From Phycisphaerales bacterium (GTDB taxonomy: Bacteria; Planctomycetota; Phycisphaerae; Tepidisphaerales; Tepidisphaeraceae), in contig JAQGHH010000029.1 in the NCBI GenBank assembly GCA_028288945.1, positions 1 through 11,686 of the forward strand: 11,686 bases of DNA. Direction: 5' to 3'. A program made the position numbers and the translations under genes. This document shows, piece after piece, positions 1 to 6,492 of the stretch. Position 1 is the stretch's first letter, and the number at the start of each line of letters is the position of its first letter. The notes beneath the pieces are model-generated. The model was not told where the DNA came from. It saw nothing but the letters and a program-made list of their open reading frames with translations, and ran no database searches.

Positions 1-2220
1 GAGTACGACCAGACCCAGCGCCTCCACGGCCAGGCAGGCTACCCCCCCGCCGACGGCCCGGCCTGCTTCCGCGGCGCACCGATCGATCTGCACCTCCTCC
101 CCAAAACGCTCCCCGACCGCGACGAAGAGGCCGCCGAGGAATCCGAAGACGACGACCAGGACATCGACCGCACTAGTCGCGAGGCGATCCTCGTCGCGCA
201 AGAAATCCGAAAACTTCTCGGCCGCGACGGCGCCGCGCCGATGCACGTCATGGAACGCGACGGCGCGGGCGGCATGAGCCCGCGCCCGATCCGGCCGCGC
301 GACATCGTCATCCTGCTCCGCTCGCTGAAATTCAAATCCGACCAGTTCGCCCAGGTGCTCCGCGGCTTCGACATCCCCGTCCACACCGACAGTGGCAGCG
401 GCTTCTTCCAATCGATCGAAATCCGCGACATGGTCGCGCTGCTCTCGCTTCTCGATAACCGCCGCCAGGACATCCCGCTCGCCGCTGTTTTTCGCAGCCC
501 GCTGAGTCAGCTGCCCGACCTCGGGACGCAACTCGCAAAAATCCGCCTCGCCTACCCGTCCGAATCCATACCCTTCCACGAAGCGGCCATCCGCTACGCA
601 GCCGAAAAGACCGATGACGCATTGGCCACACAGTTGAACGTGTTTTTCACACAGCTCGCCCGCTGGCGCGACGCCGCCCAGCGTCGGCCGCTGGCGGAAG
701 TCGTCTGGACGATCTACCACCAGACCGGCTACCTCGCATTCGTCGCGGGCCTCCGCAATGGCGAACAGCGCGTCGCCAATCTCATGCACCTTCACGAGCG
801 GGCCGGCCAGTTCGGCCGCTTCCACGAACGCGGCCTCTCGCGCTTTCTCCGTTTCCTCGAGCAGCTCGAGGAAGAGGCCGACCTCGCCCAGCCCTCGCTC
901 GCTTCGCAGGCGGATGACGTCGTGAAAGTAATGAGCATCCACCGCTCCAAGGGCCTGGAATTCCCCGTGGTGATCGTTCCCGACCTGGGCAAGGCGATCA
1001 ACATGCAGGATTGCCGGGGCGCGATCCTGCTCGACCGGTCGGCGGGCCTGGGCATGGCCGTGGTGGATGAGGAAAAGCGCTGCCGGTACCCGTCGCTGGC
1101 ACAGACGATCGTGCAGTCCCGGCTCCGGCAGCAATCGCTGGCCGAGGAGCTGCGCGTGCTTTACGTGGCGATGACCCGCGCCCGCGAGCATCTCATCCTG
1201 GTCGGAACGTGCGATGAAAAAGCGAGTGAGAAGTGGGACTCCCGCTGGCGCGGCCACGCCGGGCCGCTGCCTGCGGACGCGGTGCTGGGCGCTCGGTCGA
1301 TGCTCGACTGGATCGGCCCGGTTTCGGTGGCCGCACGGACAGAGCCCCACGAAGTGATCCGCACCACCCGGCATTCACCCGAAGAAGTCGCCACTTGGAA
1401 GAGCCCGGCGGAGGCCCGCGAGAAGCTCTCCCCCGAGCATGCCGCCATGGCCCGGCTCGAGCCGTTACCCGATCCACCTGCGCCCAGTGACGCAGCAAGT
1501 CGTGCAATCGCACAAATCGCATTCGAATATCCCTTCCATGCCTACAGCCAATTGCCTGGGTCGCAATCGGTCACCGCCCGCCACAAAAAACCGCTGGCGG
1601 GTCCACACGCCGGCGGTGCCGAGCGCCTCCCCGGCTCCGGAGCCATCACGCTCGCGCTGCCCGAATTCATGCTGGAAGGCCCCGCGCCCTCGGCCGCGGA
1701 TCGCGGGACCGCGACGCACGTCGTGCTGGAGCACTTGAATTTCGCCGGCCCGTGCGACCGCGAGGATGTCGCGCGGGAAATTGCGAGAATGGTTGAGGGC
1801 CGTCTGATGACCGCGGCCCAAGCCGCGATGGTGGACGTTGAAGCGATCATCTGGCTCATGCAAAGCGAGGCCGGCAGTCTGCTGCGCCAGGGCGGCGGAT
1901 CGGTCCGCCGCGAAATCCCCGTCAATTTCCCCGCCGAGCCCCTGTCATCCGTCCCCCACCCGCTCGACCGTACGATGATCCGCGGCCGCCTCGACGTGCT
2001 GGTCACCGGCCCCGAAGGGGCTACGATCCTGGATTACAAAACCGACGACGTGTCGATGGCCGCCGTGCCCTCACGGGCCGAGTTTTACCGCCCTCAACTC
2101 GCGGCCTACCGCAACGCAATCGAGAAAATCACCGGCATGCCGGTGGCGCGGGTCTGGCTGGTGTTCCTGACGCCGCGGGTGCTGTTCCCACTCGTCGGCT
2201 TGGAGAGCGAACTGCAATAG
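1..2220 (+). CDS. addA: AddA-type helicase-nuclease, C-terminal part (5' truncated by window)
   Basis: The frame is open from base 1, so this is the last 739 residues of a longer protein (AddA is usually about 1,100-1,200 aa). The ATP-binding Walker A end lies upstream of the window. In fragment numbering, the second UvrD-like helicase domain shows motif V, SIHRSKGLEFPVV, at about 312-324 and motif VI, LYVAMTRAREH, at 387-397. The C-terminal PD-(D/E)XK nuclease core looks intact: His573 in GTATH, Asp665 in GRLD, Asp678 and Lys680 in LDYKTDD, and Gln699-Tyr703 in QLAAY. In the family, AddA works with AddB to unwind and resect double-strand breaks for RecA-dependent repair; addB normally lies next to it and would be expected upstream. 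An acidic stretch at about 43-55 (EEAAEESEDDD) lies before the second helicase domain. RecB has the same domain order, but this arrangement reads as AddA. The gene ends 2 bp before the next start. Confidence 0.87.
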   Translation, partial: EYDQTQRLHGQAGYPPADGPACFRGAPIDLHLLPKTLPDRDEEAAEESEDDDQDIDRTSREAILVAQEIRKLLGRDGAAPMHVMERDGAGGMSPRPIRPRDIVILLRSLKFKSDQFAQVLRGFDIPVHTDSGSGFFQSIEIRDMVALLSLLDNRRQDIPLAAVFRSPLSQLPDLGTQLAKIRLAYPSESIPFHEAAIRYAAEKTDDALATQLNVFFTQLARWRDAAQRRPLAEVVWTIYHQTGYLAFVAGLRNGEQRVANLMHLHERAGQFGRFHERGLSRFLRFLEQLEEEADLAQPSLASQADDVVKVMSIHRSKGLEFPVVIVPDLGKAINMQDCRGAILLDRSAGLGMAVVDEEKRCRYPSLAQTIVQSRLRQQSLAEELRVLYVAMTRAREHLILVGTCDEKASEKWDSRWRGHAGPLPADAVLGARSMLDWIGPVSVAARTEPHEVIRTTRHSPEEVATWKSPAEAREKLSPEHAAMARLEPLPDPPAPSDAASRAIAQIAFEYPFHAYSQLPGSQSVTARHKKPLAGPHAGGAERLPGSGAITLALPEFMLEGPAPSAADRGTATHVVLEHLNFAGPCDREDVAREIARMVEGRLMTAAQAAMVDVEAIIWLMQSEAGSLLRQGGGSVRREIPVNFPAEPLSSVPHPLDRTMIRGRLDVLVTGPEGATILDYKTDDVSMAAVPSRAEFYRPQLAAYRNAIEKITGMPVARVWLVFLTPRVLFPLVGLESELQ

Positions 2221-2222
2221 CG

Positions 2223-3035
2223 ATGGGACATATCAATTCTGACATCCGCCTCATCGCCATCGATCTCGACGGCACGCTGCTCGACTCGCAGAAGCGTGTC
2301 AGCGACCGGACGGCGGATGCCCTTCGCTGCCTGCCCCGGGATGTCCGCGTCGTCATCGCATCCGCCCGCCCGCCGCGGAGCGTGCGGCATATTTATCGGT
2401 CGTTGAACCTCGACACCTGGCAGATCAACTACAACGGCGCGCTCGTCTGGGACGAACCCAGTTCGGGCATCGTCATGCACACCCCGATGGACGGCGCACT
2501 GGCCGCGCGGATCATCGCCGAGGCCCGCGGCCTGTACCCCGACGTGCTCGTGAGCTGTGAAATCCTCGACCGCTGGCACACCGACCGGTTTGATCCCTCC
2601 TACACCACTGAGACCGGCAAACTTTTTCAGCCCGACGTCGTCGCCCCCGTTGAGGAATTTTGCAACCAGCCCGTCACCAAGCTGATGCTGCTCGGCGACG
2701 TCCCCACAATCTCCCGGCTGCAATCGATCCTCTCGCGGCACGCCCACGTGTCTGTCATCCGAAGCGACCCCGACCTGCTCCAGATCATGCACCCCGCCGC
2801 CAGCAAAGCCGCCGCCTTGCGGCATGTCGCCGATCACTACGGCATCCCCATGGCAAACGTCCTCGCCATCGGCGACGCGCCCAACGACATCCCCATGCTC
2901 CAGGCCGCCGGCGTCGCGGTCGCCATGGACAACGCACACGCCGAGGTAAAAGCCGTAGCCGATTGGATCGCCCCGTCGAACGACGATCACGGCGTACATG
3001 CTACGTTGCAAAGATACGGGCTCTGCGGGGGATAG
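2223..3035 (+). CDS. Cof-type HAD-superfamily phosphatase
   Basis: A 270-aa cytosolic protein with the four HAD motifs. Motif I is AIDLDGTLL, with nucleophile Asp14 and acid/base Asp16. Motif II is Ser47 in VIASARP. Motif III is Lys195 in ASKAAALRH. Motif IV is GDAPND at 217-222, with Asp218 and Asp222 as likely Mg2+ ligands. The long segment between motifs II and III is the C2-type cap of the Cof/IIB subfamily, whose members dephosphorylate sugar phosphates, FMN, PLP or similar small molecules. The substrate cannot be read from sequence. Two details depart slightly from the commonest consensus: SAR instead of TGR at motif II, and SKAAAL where NKG is usual. The start ATG is 2 bp after the addA stop with only a distant GGAGAG (2202-2207), so translation is probably coupled to addA. 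No functional link to AddA is known to me, and co-transcription may be incidental. Confidence 0.88.
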   Translation: MGHINSDIRLIAIDLDGTLLDSQKRVSDRTADALRCLPRDVRVVIASARPPRSVRHIYRSLNLDTWQINYNGALVWDEPSSGIVMHTPMDGALAARIIAEARGLYPDVLVSCEILDRWHTDRFDPSYTTETGKLFQPDVVAPVEEFCNQPVTKLMLLGDVPTISRLQSILSRHAHVSVIRSDPDLLQIMHPAASKAAALRHVADHYGIPMANVLAIGDAPNDIPMLQAAGVAVAMDNAHAEVKAVADWIAPSNDDHGVHATLQRYGLCGG

Positions 3036-3134
3036 GGTTTGTCAGTTGTCCGTGGTCAGTTGTCAGTTGTGTTGGGTCGTCCTACGTCTTTGCAACTGAC
3101 AACTGACAACTGACCACGGACAACTGACAATCCC
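3035..3134. repeat. Perfect 31-bp inverted repeat made of 7-bp units
   Basis: The left arm, 3039-3069, is the exact reverse complement of the right arm, 3100-3130; a T:T mismatch and then GGG:CCC (3035-3037 and 3132-3134) extend it. Both arms are arrays of a heptamer. The left arm reads TCAGTTG (3042), TCCGTGG (3049), TCAGTTG (3056), TCAGTTG (3063). The right side reads CAACTGA (3093), CAACTGA (3100), CAACTGA (3107), CCACGGA (3114), CAACTGA (3121). The variant unit is matched in both arms. The 30-nt spacer includes one additional right-hand unit. The array resembles the short tandemly repeated heptamers (STRR) described in cyanobacteria. Its role is unknown: it could form a strong hairpin in RNA or a cruciform in DNA between the HAD gene and truD. 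No T-run follows on the plus strand. Confidence 0.93.
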
Positions 3135-3160
3135 GCCATCGCAAATTTCGCGTCCTTCCC

Positions 3161-3166
3161 TAGAAT
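3161..3166 (+). promoter_or_regulatory. Possible -10 element of a leaderless truD transcript
   Basis: TAGAAT matches the sigma-70-type -10 consensus TATAAT at five of six positions and ends exactly 6 nt before the truD ATG. A -10 at this distance would place transcription start at or next to the A of the ATG. No Shine-Dalgarno sequence is visible before the ATG, which fits leaderless translation. No convincing -35 hexamer lies 16-18 nt upstream, so the call rests on one hexamer and its position. Confidence 0.35.
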
Positions 3167-3172
3167 GCCTCC

Positions 3173-4444
3173 ATGTCCCTTCCGTATCTCACACGCGATT
3201 TTTCCGGCATCGGCGGCGTCATCAAGCAGCGGGCCGAGGATTTTTTTGTGCAGGAAATCCCCCTCTACGAGCCGTCGGGCGAGGGGGAGCACGTCTATTG
3301 CGAAATCCAAAAGAACGGCATCACCACTTTCCAGGCGGTTGACCGGATTGCCGCCGCCCTCCGCGTCTATTCGCGCGAGATCGGTTACGCCGGCCTTAAG
3401 GACGCCAAGGCCGTCACCCGCCAGACGCTCTCCATCCTCGGCACAACGCCCGAGGCCGTCATGGCGCTTAAGATCCCCGGCCTGACGGTGCTCTGGGCCG
3501 CGCGTCACGGCAACAAGCTCCGTCTCGGGCATCTGGCCGGCAACCGCTTCGCCGTCAAAATCCGCGAGGTGAGCCCGACTGACGTGGTAAAGGTCCAATC
3601 CCTCCTGCCGACGCTGCAAAAAAGCGGCATGCCCAACTATTTCGGCGAGCAGCGCTTCGGCTACCGGGGCGACAATGATCTGTTGGGCGCGGCCTTCGTT
3701 CGCGGCGATTCCCGCGAAATCCTTCGCCTGCTGATCGGCAACCCGATGCCGGGCATCGACGACGCGCAGACCCTCGTCGCGCGCACCGCGTTCGACCGCG
3801 AGGACCTCGATACGGCCATGCGCGTCTACCCCCGCCGCCACGGAATGGAGCGGCAGATCCTGGCCCGGCTCATTAAGACGCATCGCCCCTCGGGCGCGAT
3901 CTGGCTGGTCGACCACAAGCTCCGGCGGCTGTGGGTGTCGGCGTTGCAGTCGCGCGTGTTCAACGAAGTGGTTGCAAAGCGCATTGAGGCATTGGACAAG
4001 CTGCTCCTGGGCGATCTCGCCTGGAAGCATGACAGCGGCGCGGTGTTCCGGGTTGAGAATCCCGAAGTCGAGCAGCCACGTAGCGAAGCATTCGAGGTTA
4101 GCCCGACCGGGCCGCTGGTGGGCTACCGGATGACGCTTCCGGAAGGTGAGCCGCTGGCGATCGAGCAGGCGCAGTTTGAAGCGTTCAAACTAAAGCCCGC
4201 CGATTTCCGCCGCACGGACGGATTAAAGGTGAAGGGCGCTCGCCGGCCGCTACGGGTGCAGCCCAAGGATGTAAACCTGGCCGGCGGCGTTGACGAACAC
4301 GGGGCCCACATTACCCTCGCCTTTACCCTGCCGCCCGGCTCCTTCGCCACGGTGTTGCTGCGCGAGATCATGAAAACCCCCGAGCAGGAAGCGCCCGAGG
4401 CGCAGCCCGAAGAAGTCGAGGAGACCGCCGGCGCGGAACAGTGA
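3173..4444 (+). CDS. truD: tRNA pseudouridine(13) synthase TruD
   Basis: TruD converts U13 of certain tRNAs (tRNA-Glu in E. coli) to pseudouridine. The 423-aa product carries the family landmarks: KNGITTFQAVDRIA near residue 44, the catalytic Asp77 in GLKDAKAVTRQ (E. coli Asp80), PNYFGEQRFG at 154-163, and a segment with ALQSRVFNEVV near 258-268 that corresponds to the conserved SAxQSxLFN region. GPLVGYRM near 311 belongs to the C-terminal part of the catalytic domain. The protein is longer than the E. coli enzyme (about 350 aa), partly through an acidic, low-complexity tail (about residues 402-423, rich in Pro, Glu and Ala). The ATG at 3173 is chosen because MSLPYLTRDFSGIGG reads as the normal TruD N-terminus; an ATG at 3165 is in another frame. 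No SD sequence is visible. The gene is separated from the HAD gene by the heptamer inverted repeat and so probably has its own promoter. Confidence 0.95.
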   Translation: MSLPYLTRDFSGIGGVIKQRAEDFFVQEIPLYEPSGEGEHVYCEIQKNGITTFQAVDRIAAALRVYSREIGYAGLKDAKAVTRQTLSILGTTPEAVMALKIPGLTVLWAARHGNKLRLGHLAGNRFAVKIREVSPTDVVKVQSLLPTLQKSGMPNYFGEQRFGYRGDNDLLGAAFVRGDSREILRLLIGNPMPGIDDAQTLVARTAFDREDLDTAMRVYPRRHGMERQILARLIKTHRPSGAIWLVDHKLRRLWVSALQSRVFNEVVAKRIEALDKLLLGDLAWKHDSGAVFRVENPEVEQPRSEAFEVSPTGPLVGYRMTLPEGEPLAIEQAQFEAFKLKPADFRRTDGLKVKGARRPLRVQPKDVNLAGGVDEHGAHITLAFTLPPGSFATVLLREIMKTPEQEAPEAQPEEVEETAGAEQ

Positions 4445-4503
4445 TCCAAACCTTGTGGTAGTTCGGCCGCTCTCTCCCCCATGCCCCGTATTTGAGGCCA
4501 CGC

Positions 4504-4983
4504 ATGCATGTCCGAACGCAAGTTCGCAAGTCCACAATTTTCGGCCAGGGGCTCTTCGCAGTGGAGCCCATACCGCGCGGAAAAATCCTCTGCTTTTTTC
4601 CCATCGGCGCGCAGGTCATCACGGAAGAGCGCTTCCTCCAAGCCGTGCGTGAGAATGAACACCCAATCGTTCGGACGGGAACTCGCTATGCCGGGAAGTA
4701 TTACACGATCGGAAACGAATCCGAGCCGTACACGTTCCTGAACCACTCGTTCACGCCCAATTTGCTCTGCCACTGCGGCATCATCGTCGCCCGCCGGGAC
4801 ATCGCGCCGGAGGAGGAGCTGACGCTCGACTACCGCACGCTGGTGGACGACACCGACATCGGCACCTATCACGACGCTGCCAGCGGCCGCGAAATCCGCG
4901 GATTCTCGGCCCGAGAGACGCTGCTACGCACGGCCCGCGAGTTCATTGAGATCGTCGAAGGGAAGGAGGGGTGGGAAGGGTAA
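4504..4983 (+). CDS. Small stand-alone SET-domain protein-lysine methyltransferase
   Basis: A 159-aa protein that is essentially one SET domain. It shows the N-terminal SET motif STIFGQGLFAVEPIPRGK (10-27), the pseudoknot motif NHSFTPN (80-86) that helps bind S-adenosylmethionine, and EELTLDYRTL with the catalytic-site Tyr110. There is no post-SET zinc-binding cysteine cluster and no extra domain. SET enzymes transfer methyl groups to protein lysines; bacterial targets are largely unknown, so the substrate cannot be named. The ATG at 4504 is preferred because the motif follows closely; TTG at 4492 would add four residues, and ATG 4508 is out of frame. Neither start has a clear SD. The gene lies 59 bp after truD and may share its transcript. 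A weak TATTTG lies at 4489-4494, 9 nt before the ATG. Genes of this type are scattered in bacteria and often interpreted as transferred from eukaryotes; nothing in local composition shows recent transfer here. Confidence 0.85.
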   Translation: MHVRTQVRKSTIFGQGLFAVEPIPRGKILCFFPIGAQVITEERFLQAVRENEHPIVRTGTRYAGKYYTIGNESEPYTFLNHSFTPNLLCHCGIIVARRDIAPEEELTLDYRTLVDDTDIGTYHDAASGREIRGFSARETLLRTAREFIEIVEGKEGWEG

Positions 4984-4989
4984 TATTGG

Positions 4990-5105
4990 GTGCTGAGTGC
5001 TGAGTATCTGAAGGTCGATACGTCCCAAAAAGCACAGGCCCGCAGGATTCGTTTCCGCCTACTGTCCTTTGCTTACAGCCTCCCTTCCTACTCAGCACTC
5101 AGCAC
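4990..5105. repeat. 17-bp inverted repeat made of a second 7-bp unit
   Basis: The left arm at 4990-5006 holds GTGCTGA twice, then GTA. The right arm at 5089-5105 is its exact reverse complement: TAC, then TCAGCAC twice. The arms are 82 nt apart. The intervening DNA shows no gene or convincing motif. Architecture and position (a plus-strand intergenic gap) match the element at 3035-3134, although the heptamer differs. No T-run follows the right arm. Together with its flanks it fills most of the 177-bp gap between the SET gene and the kinase-like gene. Confidence 0.88.
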
Positions 5106-5160
5106 TTCTCTATCGCCCTTGCCCTCTCGACGGGTGTGCGGCATCATTCCCCGGACTCGC

Positions 5161-6492
5161 ATGGACGCAGCAGAGCTTACGCCCGCCACGCATTACCTCG
5201 ACGGCCGCCGGCCTCAGGCGGCTCCTCTCGCGCCGCGCGGGCGTGAACGTCGTCGCGAGCGCCTGATTGCCCGGGCCGCTCGGACGCTGCTTCAGGGCAA
5301 TGGCGAATTTGCGGCCTTTGATCGGATGGGGGATGGGCCGGGTGATGCGGGGCCTCGGGACTTCCTGTTCGCGGTCGATGATGAGCCGCACGGGCCGGAC
5401 GATGTGTTCGGGCGATTGCGATGGGGCGGGCAGTTCATCTATCTCTCACACGACAAGCGCAAGGCGCAGGGCCTGACGGCTCAGTTTGCGGAACGCGGAT
5501 TTGAGCCTCTGGGCACCGGGAGGTTTCGCACGGGGCCGTTGCGGTTCATCCCGTTGCTGGGTCGGCGGGTGTGGTATTTCGTGGCGCGGAAGATCCTTCT
5601 TGCGCCGCCGCGGGAGAACACGGAGCGGTTCACTTACCACGTGCATCTCGCGCGGCCCTCGCTCCCGGGCTTTGGTGCTGATGAATACGTCGTGCAGAAA
5701 GAAGTGCCGTCGCTGGAGCGGGTGATCGGCCGGCTGCGGGCGAAATTTACGGACGTGCCGTTTAATGTCGTGGAGAAGCGGGCGCTGAAATTCACGGAGA
5801 AGATTTTCCCGCTCTTTCTCACACGGGAAGCGGCGTTCCTGAAGATTCTTCAGCGCGACCTGCCGCCGGAATATCGCGATCGCGTGCCCACGTTGCTCGA
5901 AGTCGAAAAGGACAGCCGGGGCTACGTCCGGCGGATGTGGATGAACTGGCTGCGCGTCGGGGGCGAGTCGCTTTCACAAATCGAATTCGCCCGGCAAAGC
6001 GCCGACCTTCTCCGCGTCGTTCACGACTGGGCGAAGGTGATTCATCTCGACTTGCGGCTGGATAATTTTGTCATCACCAGCCGGGGCGTGGGCTTCGTGG
6101 ACTTCGGGTCGGCGGCGCGGGTGGGCGAAAACATTCAGGGGAACCCGCTGCTTTCCACGCTGTTTGACGAGCTGATGCGCACGAGCCAAATTCAGCGGAT
6201 GCTCTACAAGATGACCGTGACCGGCGCCGTGACGTCGCAGGCGATGCACGAGGCGTACGGGCGGGTGGACAAGCAGGTGGATCTATTTTACCTGGCGGTG
6301 CAAATCAATCAGCCGCACCATAATCCCGATTTGGCGGCGTTGGTGAAGTACGACCCCGCGAGCTTCGAGGCGGCGGCGATTGGTGAGCTGACCAAGGACA
6401 TCCTTAAACCCGCCGACCCGGCAAAACCGAAATACCGAACCGCCGCGGCGATGCTCGAGGGCATTCACCAGATCAAGCAATCTCTTCGATGA
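5161..6492 (+). CDS. Kinase-fold protein (small-molecule/lipid kinase-like)
   Basis: This 443-aa protein has the core of the protein-kinase fold: a candidate ATP-binding Lys180 in VVQKEVP, Glu223 in LTREAAFLKIL as the alpha-C partner, HLDLRLDN at 295-302 (catalytic Asp297, Asn302) and DFG at 314-316. The compact lobe and the HxDxxxxN motif suggest the Bud32/RIO/LPS-kinase (InaA/WaaP-like) group rather than a Ser/Thr receptor kinase; no membrane segment is evident. About 170 residues precede the lysine. Within them, DDVFGRLRWGGQFIYLS and a following GFEPLG resemble the late part of a class I methyltransferase fold, but no SAM-binding loop is seen. The start is taken as ATG 5161: the frame opens further upstream, but that stretch runs through the inverted repeat and looks non-coding. 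No SD is visible. The stop overlaps the next gene's start by 4 bp (ATGA), so the two proteins probably act together. Phosphorylation of an envelope glycolipid is one plausible job. Confidence 0.72.
   Translation: MDAAELTPATHYLDGRRPQAAPLAPRGRERRRERLIARAARTLLQGNGEFAAFDRMGDGPGDAGPRDFLFAVDDEPHGPDDVFGRLRWGGQFIYLSHDKRKAQGLTAQFAERGFEPLGTGRFRTGPLRFIPLLGRRVWYFVARKILLAPPRENTERFTYHVHLARPSLPGFGADEYVVQKEVPSLERVIGRLRAKFTDVPFNVVEKRALKFTEKIFPLFLTREAAFLKILQRDLPPEYRDRVPTLLEVEKDSRGYVRRMWMNWLRVGGESLSQIEFARQSADLLRVVHDWAKVIHLDLRLDNFVITSRGVGFVDFGSAARVGENIQGNPLLSTLFDELMRTSQIQRMLYKMTVTGAVTSQAMHEAYGRVDKQVDLFYLAVQINQPHHNPDLAALVKYDPASFEAAAIGELTKDILKPADPAKPKYRTAAAMLEGIHQIKQSLR

Noticed and set aside
22..99. Possible lipoprotein signal in the DUF1549 protein (Cys30 in the hydrophobic core at about 9183)
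   Set aside because: The residues before the cysteine, VAL-C, do not fit a lipobox, since Leu at -1 is not accepted, and an ordinary signal peptidase I site follows near residue 45. The coordinates given here are residue numbers of that protein.
2106..3011. Long minus-strand open frame of 301 codons
   Set aside because: It lies antisense over the end of addA and the HAD gene, whose motifs are intact on the plus strand. Long shadow frames are expected at this GC content.
3039..3130. Heptamer hairpin as an intrinsic terminator after the HAD gene
   Set aside because: There is no T-run after the right arm, and the stem (31 bp) with a 30-nt loop is far from typical terminator size. A terminating effect is possible but not supported.
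3056..4030. Long minus-strand open frame of 324 codons
   Set aside because: It is antisense to truD, which has all family motifs, and it starts within the coding part of truD and ends inside the inverted repeat.
3039..5105. Heptamer repeats as a CRISPR array
   Set aside because: The units are 7 bp, directly abutting and arranged as inverted arms, with no spacers and no cas genes.
4990..5160. Upstream extension of the kinase-like gene from GTG at 4990 (57 extra residues)
   Set aside because: The extension would translate through both arms of the heptamer inverted repeat and has a low-complexity, non-globular look. ATG 5161 begins the plausible protein.
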